Origin: Propionibacteriaceae bacterium
GTDB taxonomy: Bacteria; Actinomycetota; Actinomycetes; Propionibacteriales; Propionibacteriaceae
NCBI GenBank assembly: GCA_009780915.1
Contig: WQZD01000010.1
Span: 22,529 to 86,528, forward strand
DNA length: 64,000 nt
Direction of reading: 5' to 3'
A program made the position numbers and the translations under genes. Of the stretch, positions 55,795 through 64,000 are shown piece by piece. The notes beneath the pieces were generated by a model, which had not been told where the DNA came from, made no database searches, and saw nothing but the letters and a program-made list of their open reading frames with translations. Every line of letters starts with the position of its first letter. The first letter of the stretch is position 1.

Positions 55795-57045
55795 TCAGGC
55801 CGCCGTCACGGATCGGCGCTTGTTGAACAGGTCGAAAGCCACGGCCGCCGTCAGGATCAACCCCTTCACCACGGGTTGCACGCCCTGGGAGACGCCCATC
55901 AGTTGCATGCCGTTCGAGATGACCGCCATGATCAACCCGCCGATCACGGCGCCCGCGATCCGTCCGATCCCGCCGGTGGTCGAGGCGCCGCCGATGAAAC
56001 AGGCCGCGATGGCGTCCAACTCGAAGCCGGTGCCTGCCGCGGGCTGGGCGCCGTTCATGCGGGCGGAGAAGACAACGCCGCCGACGGCCGACAAGAACCC
56101 CATGTTGACGAAGGTCCAGAAGGTCACCCATTTGACCTTGACCCCGGACAGTTCGGCGGCCCAACGATTGCCGCCGATGGCGTAGATGTCGCGGCCGAAG
56201 GCCGTCCTGCCCATGACCATGGAATAGACCATGATGAGCACCGCGAGCAGGATGAGGATGAACGGCAGGCCGCGGTTGTGGCTGATGCGCCAGGCGAAGG
56301 CCATGGCCACGGCGGCGACGACGACCAGTTTGGCGACGAAGAACGGCGTCGGGGCGACGGCTTGGCGGTAAGCGATCTGCCCCATCCGAGCACGCCACTG
56401 CGACCCGGCGTACCCGACGACGGCGATGGCGAAGACGACCAGCGTGAAGATGTCGTACCCCGGCCCGCCCAGGACACCGTTGATGAACCCGTTGGCGATG
56501 TTGTAGTAGGTCCCGCCGAAGGGCGACAGGGACTTGTAGTCCAAGATGAGCTGGGCCAGGCCACGGAAGACGAGCATGCCGCCGAGGGAGACGATGAAGC
56601 CGGGGATGCCCACGACGGCCACCCAGAATCCCTGCCAGGCGCCCACCACCAGGCCCACCGCGATGGCCGCGAGCACGCCCATCCACCACGGCGCTCCTCC
56701 CCGCACGACGACGACCGCCGCAACCGCGCCGGTCAGCGCCACGACGGAGCCCACCGACAAGTCGATCTGCGCCAGGACGATGACCATCAACATGCCCAGG
56801 GCCAGGATGAGGACGTAGGCGAACTGCAGGACCAGGTTGGTCAGGTTGGCGGGGCTGAGGAACTTCGGCTGCAAGATGGAGAAGACGACGACCACCACGA
56901 CGAACGCCAGCAGGATCCCGTTCTTGCGGGCGTTGTCGAGCAGGTAGCGCCCGAAACCGCCGGGGAGGCTCGCGCGGGCGCCGGGGCTGGAGGGTGGAGA
57001 GTCGGGGGCGTGGAGGATGGCCGTGCGCGTGTCCGAAGTGCTCAT
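55795..57045 (-). CDS. Monosaccharide ABC transporter permease (MmsB/XylH type)
   Basis: A 416-residue permease of the BPD_transp_2 family with ten or more hydrophobic segments and typical strings VLILALGMLMVIVLAQIDLSVGS (read in parts), GRTAFGRDIYAIGGNRWAAELSG and FIGGASTTGGIGRIAGAVIGG. It imports a sugar together with the ATPase and binding protein encoded just upstream. It overlaps the ATPase gene by four bases. Confidence 0.92.
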   Translation of the reverse strand: MSTSDTRTAILHAPDSPPSSPGARASLPGGFGRYLLDNARKNGILLAFVVVVVVFSILQPKFLSPANLTNLVLQFAYVLILALGMLMVIVLAQIDLSVGSVVALTGAVAAVVVVRGGAPWWMGVLAAIAVGLVVGAWQGFWVAVVGIPGFIVSLGGMLVFRGLAQLILDYKSLSPFGGTYYNIANGFINGVLGGPGYDIFTLVVFAIAVVGYAGSQWRARMGQIAYRQAVAPTPFFVAKLVVVAAVAMAFAWRISHNRGLPFILILLAVLIMVYSMVMGRTAFGRDIYAIGGNRWAAELSGVKVKWVTFWTFVNMGFLSAVGGVVFSARMNGAQPAAGTGFELDAIAACFIGGASTTGGIGRIAGAVIGGLIMAVISNGMQLMGVSQGVQPVVKGLILTAAVAFDLFNKRRSVTAA

Positions 57046-58583
57046 TCGAAGGTGTCCTTTTCTCTGGTCATGAGTTCCATCAGCGTCTCGGCGGTGGCGG
57101 TCCTCGCGTCCACCTCGCCGGTGATGACGCCGGCGCTGAGGGTGTAGATGCGGTCGGAGATGCCCATGACTTCAGGCAGTTCCGACGAGATGACGACGAC
57201 CGCCTTGCCCTGGGCGACCATCTCGTTGATCAGGGTGTAGATCTCGTACTTGGCGCCGACGTCGATCCCCCGCGTGGGCTCGTCGAGGATGAGCACGTCG
57301 GGGTCGGTGTACAGCCACTTGCCGAGGACCACCTTCTGCTGGTTGCCGCCGCTGAGTTTGGCGACCCCGGCCAGAACCGTGGGGGTCTTGATGGCGAGCG
57401 CCGAGCGGTAGCCTTCGGCGACGCGGATCTCCTCGTTGTCATCCACCCATCCCAGCATCGGTCCGGTCAGTTTCCTCAGCCCGGCGGCGGTGATGTTGGT
57501 CTTGACGTCCGTCAAGAGGTTGAGGCCGTACCGTTTGCGATCCTCGCTGACGTAGGCCAGTCCGTTGTCGATGGCGTCGGCCACGCTGCTCAGGCGGACC
57601 TGCCCGCCGTGCAGGAAGACCCGTCCGGAGATGTTCGCGCCGTACGACATGCCGAACAGGCTCATCGCCAACTCGGTGCGCCCCGCCCCCATCAGCCCGG
57701 CGATGCCGACCACCTCCCCGGCATGGACGGTGAAGCTGGCCGAGCGGATCATCACACGCCCGGGCTGGGTGGGGTGGCACACGGTCCAGTCCTCGACACG
57801 CAGGACCTCGGGGCCCACATCGCGCTCGCGCTCCGGGTAGCGGTGGGACAGGTCCCGGCCCACCATGGCCTTGATCAGCCTCTCCTGGGTGGCGTCGCTC
57901 CCGTCCAGGGATTCGATGGTACGCCCGTCGCGGATGACGGTGATGGCGTCCGCGATCTCGATCAACTCGTTGAGCTTGTGGGAGATCATGATGCAGGTGA
58001 TGCCCTGGTCCCTCAGCGACCGCAGCAGGCCGAGGAGATGCTCGGAGTCGGTGTCGTTCAGGGCGGCCGTGGGCTCGTCGAGGATGAGGAGGCGGACGTC
58101 TTTGGACAACGCCTTGGCGATCTCGACGAGTTGTTGCTTGCCCACTCCGATGGCGCCGACGGGGGTCGTCGGGTTCTCGTCCAGGCCCACGGCGGCCATG
58201 AGCGCCGCCGCGTCGGCGTTGGTCCTCCCCCAGTCGATCAGGCCGAGCCGGGAGCGCCGCTCGTTGCCGAGGAAGATGTTCTCGGCGATGGACAGGTACG
58301 GGCTCAGCGCCAGTTCCTGGTGGATGATGACGATCCCGAGGGCCTCGGAGTCGTTGATGGAGCCGAACACGGCCTCTCGTCCGTCATACAGGATCTGACC
58401 GGAGTAGGTCCCGTGGGGGTAGACGCCGGACAGCACCTTCATCAAGGTGGATTTCCCGGCGCCGTTCTCCCCGCATATCGCATGGATCTGACCGCGTCGG
58501 ACCGTCAGCGTCACATCGTCGAGGGCGACGACCCCGGGGAATGTCTTGACGATGGAGACCATCTCCAAGATCGTGTCGGTCAT
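57042..58583 (-). CDS. Monosaccharide ABC transporter ATPase (MmsA/XylG type)
   Basis: A 513-residue protein with two ABC domains. The first has Walker A GENGAGKSTLMKVLSG and Walker B RLLILDEPTAALND. The second has the degenerate P-loop GLMGAGRTELAMSL usual in sugar importers, then LSGGNQQKVVLGKWL and VLILDEPTRGIDVG. The middle gene of a binding protein-ATPase-permease operon like chvE-mmsA-mmsB. Confidence 0.93.
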   Translation of the reverse strand: MTDTILEMVSIVKTFPGVVALDDVTLTVRRGQIHAICGENGAGKSTLMKVLSGVYPHGTYSGQILYDGREAVFGSINDSEALGIVIIHQELALSPYLSIAENIFLGNERRSRLGLIDWGRTNADAAALMAAVGLDENPTTPVGAIGVGKQQLVEIAKALSKDVRLLILDEPTAALNDTDSEHLLGLLRSLRDQGITCIMISHKLNELIEIADAITVIRDGRTIESLDGSDATQERLIKAMVGRDLSHRYPERERDVGPEVLRVEDWTVCHPTQPGRVMIRSASFTVHAGEVVGIAGLMGAGRTELAMSLFGMSYGANISGRVFLHGGQVRLSSVADAIDNGLAYVSEDRKRYGLNLLTDVKTNITAAGLRKLTGPMLGWVDDNEEIRVAEGYRSALAIKTPTVLAGVAKLSGGNQQKVVLGKWLYTDPDVLILDEPTRGIDVGAKYEIYTLINEMVAQGKAVVVISSELPEVMGISDRIYTLSAGVITGEVDARTATAETLMELMTREKDTFE

Positions 58584-58682
58584 GGGCTCTAGTTCCTTCC
58601 ATGCGGGAGGGCGCCGACGAGGAGCGGCGACGATGAGGCGGGAGGGACGGGGGAGGCGGGTGGACGCCTCCCCCGCGTGGGA

Positions 58683-59822
58683 TCACTGTCCGGCGTCGAC
58701 CTGGGCTTGGGTGTAGTACCCGGAGGAGATCAGCAACGACGCGATGTCGTCCTTGTTGACGGTGTCCACGCCGAGGAGCATCGCCGGGACGGTCTTCACC
58801 CCGTTCTCGTACGTGGTCGTGTCATTGGCGACGGGCTTGTTCCCCTGCAGGAACGCCGAGGCGGCCACGACCGCCTGGTCGGCGAGCTTGCGCGTGTCCT
58901 TGAAGATGGTGGAGAACTGCACCGAGTCGTTGATCAGCTTCACCGAGGCGATCTCGGCGTCCTGTCCGGTGACGACCGGCAACCCCTCGGCCAGGGTCGG
59001 CCCCAGGCCCACTCCTTGCAGGGCGGTGATGACGCCACGGCTGATGCCGTCGAAGGGCGAGAGGACCCCCGCCAGCCCCGTGCCGTCCCCGCCATAGGTC
59101 GAGGCCAGGATGTTCTCCATGCGGGTCTGGGCCGTGGCCTGTTCCCACCTCAGGATGGCGCACTGGGCGAAGGCGGTCTGGCCCGATCCGACCCGCAGGG
59201 CGCCGGAGTCGAGGAAGGGCTTCAGCGTGTCCATCGCGCCATTGAAGAAGAAGCTCGCGTTGTTGTCATCTGACGAGCCGGCGAACAGTTCGATGTCGAG
59301 CGGTCCAGCCGGGGGGTCGACGACGGGCACGCCCTTCGCGTCGGTGAGCCCCAACCCGTACAGGAGGGAGGTGGCCTGGGCCACGCCCACCTTGTAGTTG
59401 TCGAAGGTGACGTAGAAGTTCACATGGGGAGAGTCCCGGATCAGCCGGTCGTACGCGATGACCGTGATCCCCGCGTCGGCGGCTGCCTGCAACTGGCTGG
59501 TCAACGCCGTGCCGTCGATGGAGGCGATGATGAGGACCTTGTCGCCCTTGGTGATCATCTGGTCGATCTGCTGGGTCTGGGTGGGAATGTCGTCGTTGGC
59601 GAACTGGAGGTCCACCTTGTACCCGAGGGCTTCCAGCCCCGCCTTGACGGCGCTCCCGTCGGCGATCCACCGCTGCGAGGCCTGCGAGGGCATCGCCACA
59701 CCGATGGTGGTCTCGACCTGGGTAGACGGGTTCGCGCCTCCGCCGGCCCCGCCGCCTGCGCACCCCGCCAACGTGCACGCCAACAGGCCCGCCAGGCCCG
59801 CTGCGATCATCTGTGTCTTCAT
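58683..59822 (-). CDS. Monosaccharide ABC transporter binding lipoprotein (ChvE type)
   Basis: A 379-residue lipoprotein (lipobox LAGC, Cys about residue 21) of the periplasmic-binding-protein 4 family. It has the N-terminal TIGVAMPSQASQRWIADG, then IASIDGTALTSQLQAAADAG and VIAYDRLIRDSPHVNFYV. Homologues bind multiple monosaccharides such as xylose, arabinose, glucose or galactose. ATG 59822 has GGAGAGGA ahead. Two LacI-type operators lie between this gene and the divergent regulator. Confidence 0.92.
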   Translation of the reverse strand: MKTQMIAAGLAGLLACTLAGCAGGGAGGGANPSTQVETTIGVAMPSQASQRWIADGSAVKAGLEALGYKVDLQFANDDIPTQTQQIDQMITKGDKVLIIASIDGTALTSQLQAAADAGITVIAYDRLIRDSPHVNFYVTFDNYKVGVAQATSLLYGLGLTDAKGVPVVDPPAGPLDIELFAGSSDDNNASFFFNGAMDTLKPFLDSGALRVGSGQTAFAQCAILRWEQATAQTRMENILASTYGGDGTGLAGVLSPFDGISRGVITALQGVGLGPTLAEGLPVVTGQDAEIASVKLINDSVQFSTIFKDTRKLADQAVVAASAFLQGNKPVANDTTTYENGVKTVPAMLLGVDTVNKDDIASLLISSGYYTQAQVDAGQ

Positions 59823-59939
59823 GTGATTCCTCTCCGGGCCGGCCGTCCTCGGCCTGACCCCTGCCGGTGTCAAGAAACCCGGCGCCACCATCGACGCCGA
59901 CGGGACGAATCCGTGGCTGCGAACTCTCCGCGGATTTCA

Positions 59940-59953
59940 TGTTAGCGCTCACA
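59940..59953. promoter_or_regulatory. LacI-family operator 1
   Basis: TGTTAGCGCTCACA, a near-perfect palindrome of the TGTnAGCGCTnACA class bound by LacI/GalR regulators. It lies 118 bp upstream of the sugar-binding protein ATG. Confidence 0.7.
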
Positions 59954-60028
59954 CTTTTGTTAGATCAAGGCTTTTCCCTTATCAATCGGATATTTTCACA
60001 ATGTTGCGAGAATGATGATGCTAATGTT

Positions 60029-60042
60029 TGTGAGCGCACACA
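60029..60042. promoter_or_regulatory. LacI-family operator 2
   Basis: TGTGAGCGCACACA, a second copy of the same palindromic pattern with one mismatch in the core, 89 bp from operator 1 and 43 bp before the regulator gene. Two such sites would allow DNA looping and control of both divergent transcripts. Confidence 0.65.
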
Positions 60043-60071
60043 CGAGCAAGACAATCAGCCCCCTCACGTCT

Positions 60072-60077
60072 TATGCT
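60072..60077 (+). promoter_or_regulatory. -10 box, leaderless start of the LacI regulator gene
   Basis: TATGCT is followed by seven bases and ATG 60085. Confidence 0.5.
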
Positions 60078-60084
60078 TGGAACT

Positions 60085-61095
60085 ATGGAGATTTCACGTA
60101 CCCCTCCCACGATGGCTGACGTCGCCGCGGCTGCCCACGTCTCCCAGCAGACGGTGTCCCGGGTGCTCAACAACCACGCCAGCGTGTCCGACGAGACCAG
60201 ACGGTGCGTGCTCGCGGCCGTGGCGGGGTTGGGGTACCGCCCGAACCTGGCGGCCCGTGCTCTCGCGACGGGCGCCAGCCGGGTCATCGGGGTGCTCGTG
60301 CCGGGCGGGGCCTCCCCCGACCCGTCGGGCGTCCTGCTCGCCATCGAAGAGACGGCCCGTGAGCGCGGTCACGGGGTCTCGCTGGCCTTCCTGCCGACCG
60401 AGGGGGCCGATGCGACCGCCGCCGCCGTGGCCCATGTCATCGACCACGGCGTCGACGCGATCATCGCCCAGGCGCGGACCCAAGCGGGGGTGGACGCCAT
60501 CATGTCCGCCTGCGCGGGGATCCCCACCGTCTTGATGGGACCCGGCCTGGTCCCTGACGCCGTGTCGAGCGTCGACATCGACCACGCCGAGGGGGTCCGC
60601 GCGGCCATGACTCTGCTCAAAGGACTGGGGCACACCCGTATCGCCCATGTCCGCGGCCCCGCCGGAGACCTCGCCGCCCATGCCCGTGCCGCCGCCTGGC
60701 GTGAGGCTCTGCCCGAATCCCGCAGACATGCCGAATGGGAAGCCGTCGGGGACTGGTCCGCCGCGTCGGGCTATCAAGCCGCGATGTCCTTCTTGGCCCT
60801 GCGCACCCCGCCGACCGCCATCGTCGCCGCTGACGACCGGATGGCCATCGGAGTCCTGCGCGCCCTGCACGAGCGGGGACTGGTGGTCCCCCGTGACATG
60901 TCGGTCGTCGGCTTCGACGACAGGGAGGGGGTCGACTGCTCGATCCCTCCGCTGACCACGATCCGGCGACCCTGGCGTCAGCTCGGCCAGGCCGCCGTCG
61001 AGGCTGCCGTGGACCTGATCGCCCACGTTCCGCCCCGCCACGAGAGGATCCTCCCCGAGATGGTCGTACGCTCCTCCACGGCCACACCTGGCTGA
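60085..61095 (+). CDS. LacI-family transcriptional regulator
   Basis: A 336-residue repressor. The N-terminal helix-turn-helix ADVAAAAHVSQQTVSRVLN and hinge GYRPNLAARALATG are followed by a sugar-binding core with VIGVLVPGG, DIDHAEGVRAAM and IVAADDRMAIGVLRAL. It is divergent from the sugar ABC operon, and two operators of the family type lie between them, so local control of sugar uptake is strongly suggested. The inducer is unknown. ATG 60085 is preferred over ATG 60073 because of the TATGCT-N7 spacing. Confidence 0.93.
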   Translation: MEISRTPPTMADVAAAAHVSQQTVSRVLNNHASVSDETRRCVLAAVAGLGYRPNLAARALATGASRVIGVLVPGGASPDPSGVLLAIEETARERGHGVSLAFLPTEGADATAAAVAHVIDHGVDAIIAQARTQAGVDAIMSACAGIPTVLMGPGLVPDAVSSVDIDHAEGVRAAMTLLKGLGHTRIAHVRGPAGDLAAHARAAAWREALPESRRHAEWEAVGDWSAASGYQAAMSFLALRTPPTAIVAADDRMAIGVLRALHERGLVVPRDMSVVGFDDREGVDCSIPPLTTIRRPWRQLGQAAVEAAVDLIAHVPPRHERILPEMVVRSSTATPG

Positions 61096-61105
61096 GGCGG
61101 GCGCT

Positions 61106-62272
61106 TCAGTCCTGACGGTCGATGAAGGCCGCCATGGCCGGGACGGTGAAAGCGACCCAGCCGTGTTGTGGGGCGTATATCATGCCCTTGGCAATGAGAG
61201 TGGCCCTTAGTGGACCCAGTGTCGAGGCCTTCTTGCCCAAACGTTCCGCGATCCAGCCAGCGGAGCTGGGCCCTTCCCCATCGACAGCCATGGCCCTCAG
61301 GTAGTCTCGTTGGGCCACGGTCGCCCGATCCCAGCGGATGCGGAAGAAGCCCGTGTCGAGGGCCAGGGTTCCCTGTGCGATCCCCACACGGGCGTCGGAG
61401 TCGCTGATGGGCGACGCCTGCGCAGCGTTCCACGAGTCTTGCCCATACTCCTGCAGGAAGTACGGATACCCGCCCGCCGCATCAGTGACGCGACACAGCG
61501 CCTTCTCGCTCCACGAGACTCCCGACGCGGACGCGGGTCCCGTGAGGACCTCACGGGCTTGGGTGGTGGTCAACGTGCCGAGAGCGTGGAAAGTGAACAG
61601 TCGTTCAGCATAGGATTTCGCTTCAGAGAGTTGTCGAGGCACGTTGGGCAACCCGGCCAAGGCGACCAGGAGGGGTTCCTGGCGCTGGTTGGCGGCATGG
61701 ACGAGGGCGCACAATGTGGCGAGTTCCTCGGTCGACATATCCTGCGACTCGTCGATCAAGACAGCTACTCCTGTGCCCCTCTCCTGGCCGACGTGGGCGA
61801 GGTCCATCAATAACCGCCCCAGATCGGTCTCCAAAGAGCCGGTGTCGGCACCGCCTCCATCGACTCCCGACAGGTCCAGACCGAAATGCCACACCCCCGT
61901 GGAGTCGTAGGACGCCTTGAAGCTGAGAGCGGTCTTCACAGCCTTGAGGATCCGGGCGCCCACGCCAGGACGGGCGATGTCGAGGAGCAACCCGTGCATA
62001 GACTCGCCAATCGGTTCGCGGATGGACACCCCGCGACGCGCCTCGGCTTGGACGACGACCCATCCCTGCCGTTGAGCCATGAGGGCGAGTTGGGTCAGCA
62101 GAACCGTCTTGCCCACCCCGCGCAGACCATAGAGAACCATGGACTGAGCGTCACGACCAGACTGCATCCGATCGAGGGCGACGTCCCATGCCTCTATCTG
62201 GGCGTCACGTCCGATCAGTTCTACTGGGCGGCGTCCCGCTCCAGGGGAATATGGGTTGTCTCGTGGGTCCAT
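61106..62272 (-). CDS. AAA/ORC-like ATPase, function unknown
   Basis: A 388-residue cytoplasmic P-loop ATPase with Walker A YGLRGVGKTVLL (about residue 50), Walker B VAVLIDESQDMS (about 170), an AAA-like sensor region and a C-terminal winged helix-like part (GWIAERLGKKASTLGPLRATL). The layout matches the AAA_16/archaeal-type ATPases often found alone in actinobacterial genomes. No toxin, nuclease or transposase partner is visible beside it. The AT-rich upstream region suggests acquisition. The function is not predictable. Confidence 0.7.
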   Translation of the reverse strand: MDPRDNPYSPGAGRRPVELIGRDAQIEAWDVALDRMQSGRDAQSMVLYGLRGVGKTVLLTQLALMAQRQGWVVVQAEARRGVSIREPIGESMHGLLLDIARPGVGARILKAVKTALSFKASYDSTGVWHFGLDLSGVDGGGADTGSLETDLGRLLMDLAHVGQERGTGVAVLIDESQDMSTEELATLCALVHAANQRQEPLLVALAGLPNVPRQLSEAKSYAERLFTFHALGTLTTTQAREVLTGPASASGVSWSEKALCRVTDAAGGYPYFLQEYGQDSWNAAQASPISDSDARVGIAQGTLALDTGFFRIRWDRATVAQRDYLRAMAVDGEGPSSAGWIAERLGKKASTLGPLRATLIAKGMIYAPQHGWVAFTVPAMAAFIDRQD

Positions 62273-62455
62273 CTCTCCTGCCCTTTCCTAGGGAAATATC
62301 TTCACATCGACACCGCCAGGCAGAAATATCTGCCGTAAAACGGAAACATACTAAAATAGTATACTCACTGATTTTGTCACATATTTCCCTATATTCAGCT
62401 CATATGGCCGAGAATTCCCAATATTTCGCTAAAGTTCCGTCTCTTCCCCAGCTCT
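62273..62455. other. AT-rich intergenic region with repeated ATATTTCC motifs
   Basis: This 183-bp stretch is markedly AT-rich compared with everything around it. It holds GAAATATC twice, ATATTTCC/AATATTTCG on the other side, and the palindrome TACTAAAATAGTA. It should contain the promoter of the AAA ATPase gene and possible binding sites for a repressor. No RNA or coding frame was recognised. Confidence 0.4.
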
Positions 62456-63295
62456 CTAGAGATCGTCGGGTTGGACGAAGTCGATCAGGCGCTCCACTTC
62501 CGTGACGAAGGGGCGGTCGAGGTCCTCCCACGACTTCACGGAGGCCAGGATCCGCCGCCAGGCCCGGCCCAGGTCCTCTTTCGTACGGTAGTCCCACCCC
62601 AGACCGGCGCAGATCCCACGCTTCCAGTCCGTGCCGCGCGGCACCTCGGGCCAGACGGAGCGGCCCAGGGCGGAGGGACGCACCGCCTGCCAGATGTCGA
62701 CGTACCGGTGGCCCGTGATCAGCACGTGATCAGCCGAGGGGCCTTCCATGACCTCGGTGACGATACGGGTCTCCTTGGTGCCATGGATCAGATGGTCCAC
62801 GAGCACTCCCAGCCGCCTCGTCGGGTCGGGGTCGAACTGGGCCACCTTCTCGACGAGGTGGTCGACGCCGCCCAGCGGCTCGACCACGACGCCGAGGTAG
62901 CGCAGGTCGTCCCCCCACACCTTCTCGATCAGTTCCGCGTCGTGGGTCCCCTCGACCCAGATCCGCGACCCCCGGGCGGTCTTGGCCGGGTGCGGGTCGG
63001 CGCGCAGGGAGCCGGACGCGGTGTGCGTCGGCGACTGGACAGCCCGTGCCGGGACCTTGGCGTCGACCGGCTTGCCGTCCAGGAGGAACCCAGGCCCGAG
63101 GGGGAAACTGCGGCGCTTGCCGTGGCGGTCCTCCAGGACCACCAGCCCGTTCTCCCACATCGTCACCGCCCCGCAGAAGCCGCTGGCCGGGTCTTCCAAC
63201 ACCATGCCGACCTCGATGCGGATTTCTGTGGTGACCGGCTTGCCGGCCTTCCTCCACCCGGGGGCGAGGACGTCAGTGGAGTATCGATCAGTCAC
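62456..63295 (-). CDS. DUF3097 family protein
   Basis: A 279-residue protein of the actinobacterial DUF3097 family. It has an N-terminal part RYSTDVLAPGWRKAGKPV, a central toprim-like stretch RIWVEGTHDAELIEKVWGDDLR (read in parts) and LGVLVDHLIHGTKET. The biochemical function is unknown; the central part suggests nucleic-acid handling. The GTG start lies seven bases after TATCCT. It is a lineage marker. Confidence 0.85.
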   Translation of the reverse strand: MTDRYSTDVLAPGWRKAGKPVTTEIRIEVGMVLEDPASGFCGAVTMWENGLVVLEDRHGKRRSFPLGPGFLLDGKPVDAKVPARAVQSPTHTASGSLRADPHPAKTARGSRIWVEGTHDAELIEKVWGDDLRYLGVVVEPLGGVDHLVEKVAQFDPDPTRRLGVLVDHLIHGTKETRIVTEVMEGPSADHVLITGHRYVDIWQAVRPSALGRSVWPEVPRGTDWKRGICAGLGWDYRTKEDLGRAWRRILASVKSWEDLDRPFVTEVERLIDFVQPDDL

Positions 63296-63302
63296 GCAGA
63301 CG

Positions 63303-63308
63303 AGGATA
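63303..63308 (-). promoter_or_regulatory. -10 box, leaderless start of the DUF3097 gene
   Basis: On the minus strand TATCCT, seven bases, then the GTG start codon. Confidence 0.5.
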
Positions 63309-63752
63309 GCGGCTCGCACACGGCGAGCATCGCCGCCTCGCTGATCGCCGAGGCATGCCCGGTCCTCGCTGGCGCGTCTACCGCCCTAGGGCGTGAAATC
63401 CATCCTCTTGCGAGACAAGGTTGACACCAAGACAACTCTCGCAGCCGCGGACCCCTAGGCGGTTATATGTCAGGCCCTCTACTAGAGTGCGAGAAAGTCC
63501 CCTACATCCCCGATATGGTATCGCAGGCAGTGCATGGCACGGGCGGATACAAGCGCGGTCTCACACCAATCAAGCAACATGCCTAATCGAATGCCACAGT
63601 GATTGGGAGCCATCTAGCACACCACCCCAGGCATTGACAGGCCAGCACACCACAGCATCCATTCAGGATTCAGACTTGACCCGTGATTACCACATGAGAC
63701 GGATAATAGGCCGTGTACAGAAACCTTCGCCCACGAGTACGAAGATTCCCAC
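63309..63752. other. Intergenic stretch without a supported gene
   Basis: A stretch of about 440 bp with lower GC. Short open frames exist on both strands, but their translations look random and none has a ribosome site or family pattern. It may be decayed coding sequence downstream of the broken permease gene. Confidence 0.4.
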
Positions 63753-63893
63753 TCAGGCCATTCGAAGGGCGGCCAGCGGTGATTGTCGTGCAGCCTGAGT
63801 CGCGGGATACATTCCAGATATCATTCCAACCAACACGGCAATAATGGGAGCTCCGCACACTAGCCCGAGTGGAATGAGGTCAAGTCCCGTCAT
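63753..63893 (-). pseudogene. C-terminal remnant of an FtsX/MacB-like ABC permease
   Basis: Reading the minus strand gives about 45 residues ending in VGMISGMYPATQAARQSP and LAALRMA before a TGA. This is the classic end of FtsX-like permeases (last helix, then a YPAxxAARxxPxxALR tail). The rest of the gene is missing upstream, where about 10 bp further the end of another open frame, perhaps a transposase, begins. The gene was probably cut by an insertion or deletion near 63890. Confidence 0.6.
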
Positions 63894-63904
63894 GTGGTGT
63901 AGTT

Positions 63905-64000
63905 TCAGGCGGCGATGGGGAGTGGTGTGGTGATCGGCTGGGCGGGCTGGGTGGTGTCGGTGGTGAGGGTGTGGATGAGTCGGCGCATGGAGATTTCTGA
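63905..64000 (-). CDS. 3' end of an open frame running off the window (possible transposase)
   Basis: The last 31 codons of a minus-strand gene are visible (EISMRRLIHTLTT and later PITTPLPIAA, then TGA). The Thr/Pro-rich end and the position against a truncated permease suggest an insertion-sequence transposase. No catalytic part lies in the window, so this is a weak call. Confidence 0.35.
   Translation of the reverse strand, partial: SEISMRRLIHTLTTDTTQPAQPITTPLPIAA

Noticed and set aside
63421..63798. 125-codon plus-strand frame near the right edge.
   Set aside because: No ribosome site, no recognisable domain, and it overlaps the FtsX-like remnant on the other strand, which reads sensibly.

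Overview
The window is GC-rich, gene-dense DNA from an actinobacterium. Lineage markers are DUF3052 and DUF3097 proteins, a mycothiol-type DsbA-like reductase, Actinobacteria-type leuA with a leader peptide, an SdhCAB complex with a single cytochrome b subunit, and many genes whose start codon lies 6-7 nt after a TAnnnT box (probable leaderless transcripts). The gene content would fit Propionibacteriales or a relative, but the genus cannot be fixed from this sequence.

Layout. 0.1-4.3 kb: DsbA-like protein and succinate dehydrogenase sdhCAB. 4.4-11.1 kb: DUF349 protein, P2-type ATPase, DNA glycosylase mpg, RNase Z, pdxH and a Phd/PIN toxin-antitoxin pair with a tandem palindromic operator. 11.3-14.2 kb: small membrane protein, tRNA-Val, DUF3052 protein, uppP, aldo-keto reductase. 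14.3-21 kb: a cobalamin riboswitch followed by a tightly overlapping operon of two secreted proteins (one resembling transcobalamin) and an ECF transporter (EcfT, fused EcfA1/A2, S component), a B12 capture and import system. 21-28.3 kb: dapC-fdxA and a peptide ABC transporter. 28.5-36 kb: leuA with its leader peptide and attenuator hairpin, an RNA methyltransferase, and a 1501-residue secreted PstS/Ig-like protein.

35.9-51.2 kb is the classical heat-shock/ribosome block (era, corC, ybeY, phoH ... rsmE, dnaJ, hrcA with CIRCE), split by accessory DNA. The insert carries a queuosine-precursor transporter, a complete diversity-generating retroelement (DGR), a GH20 hexosaminidase and tgt. The DGR is the most striking system here. 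It has a YMDD reverse transcriptase with the DGR-specific LGNxTSQ motif, a 114-bp template repeat, an Avd accessory protein, and a 1059-residue target that joins six predicted membrane helices, a P-loop NTPase and a C-terminal DUF6273/C-type-lectin-like domain holding the variable repeat. TR and VR differ at 9 positions, and all 9 are adenines of the TR. The domain order puts the hypervariable domain on the cytoplasmic side, which suggests an intracellular sensor rather than an adhesin.

51.2-64 kb: metallo-beta-lactamase-fold hydrolase, CtpE-like P-type ATPase, pyrB, a monosaccharide ABC transporter (chvE-mmsA-mmsB type) with a divergent LacI regulator and two matching operators, an AAA ATPase with an AT-rich upstream region, a DUF3097 protein, and at the right edge the broken C-terminus of an FtsX-like permease next to the 3' end of a possible transposase.
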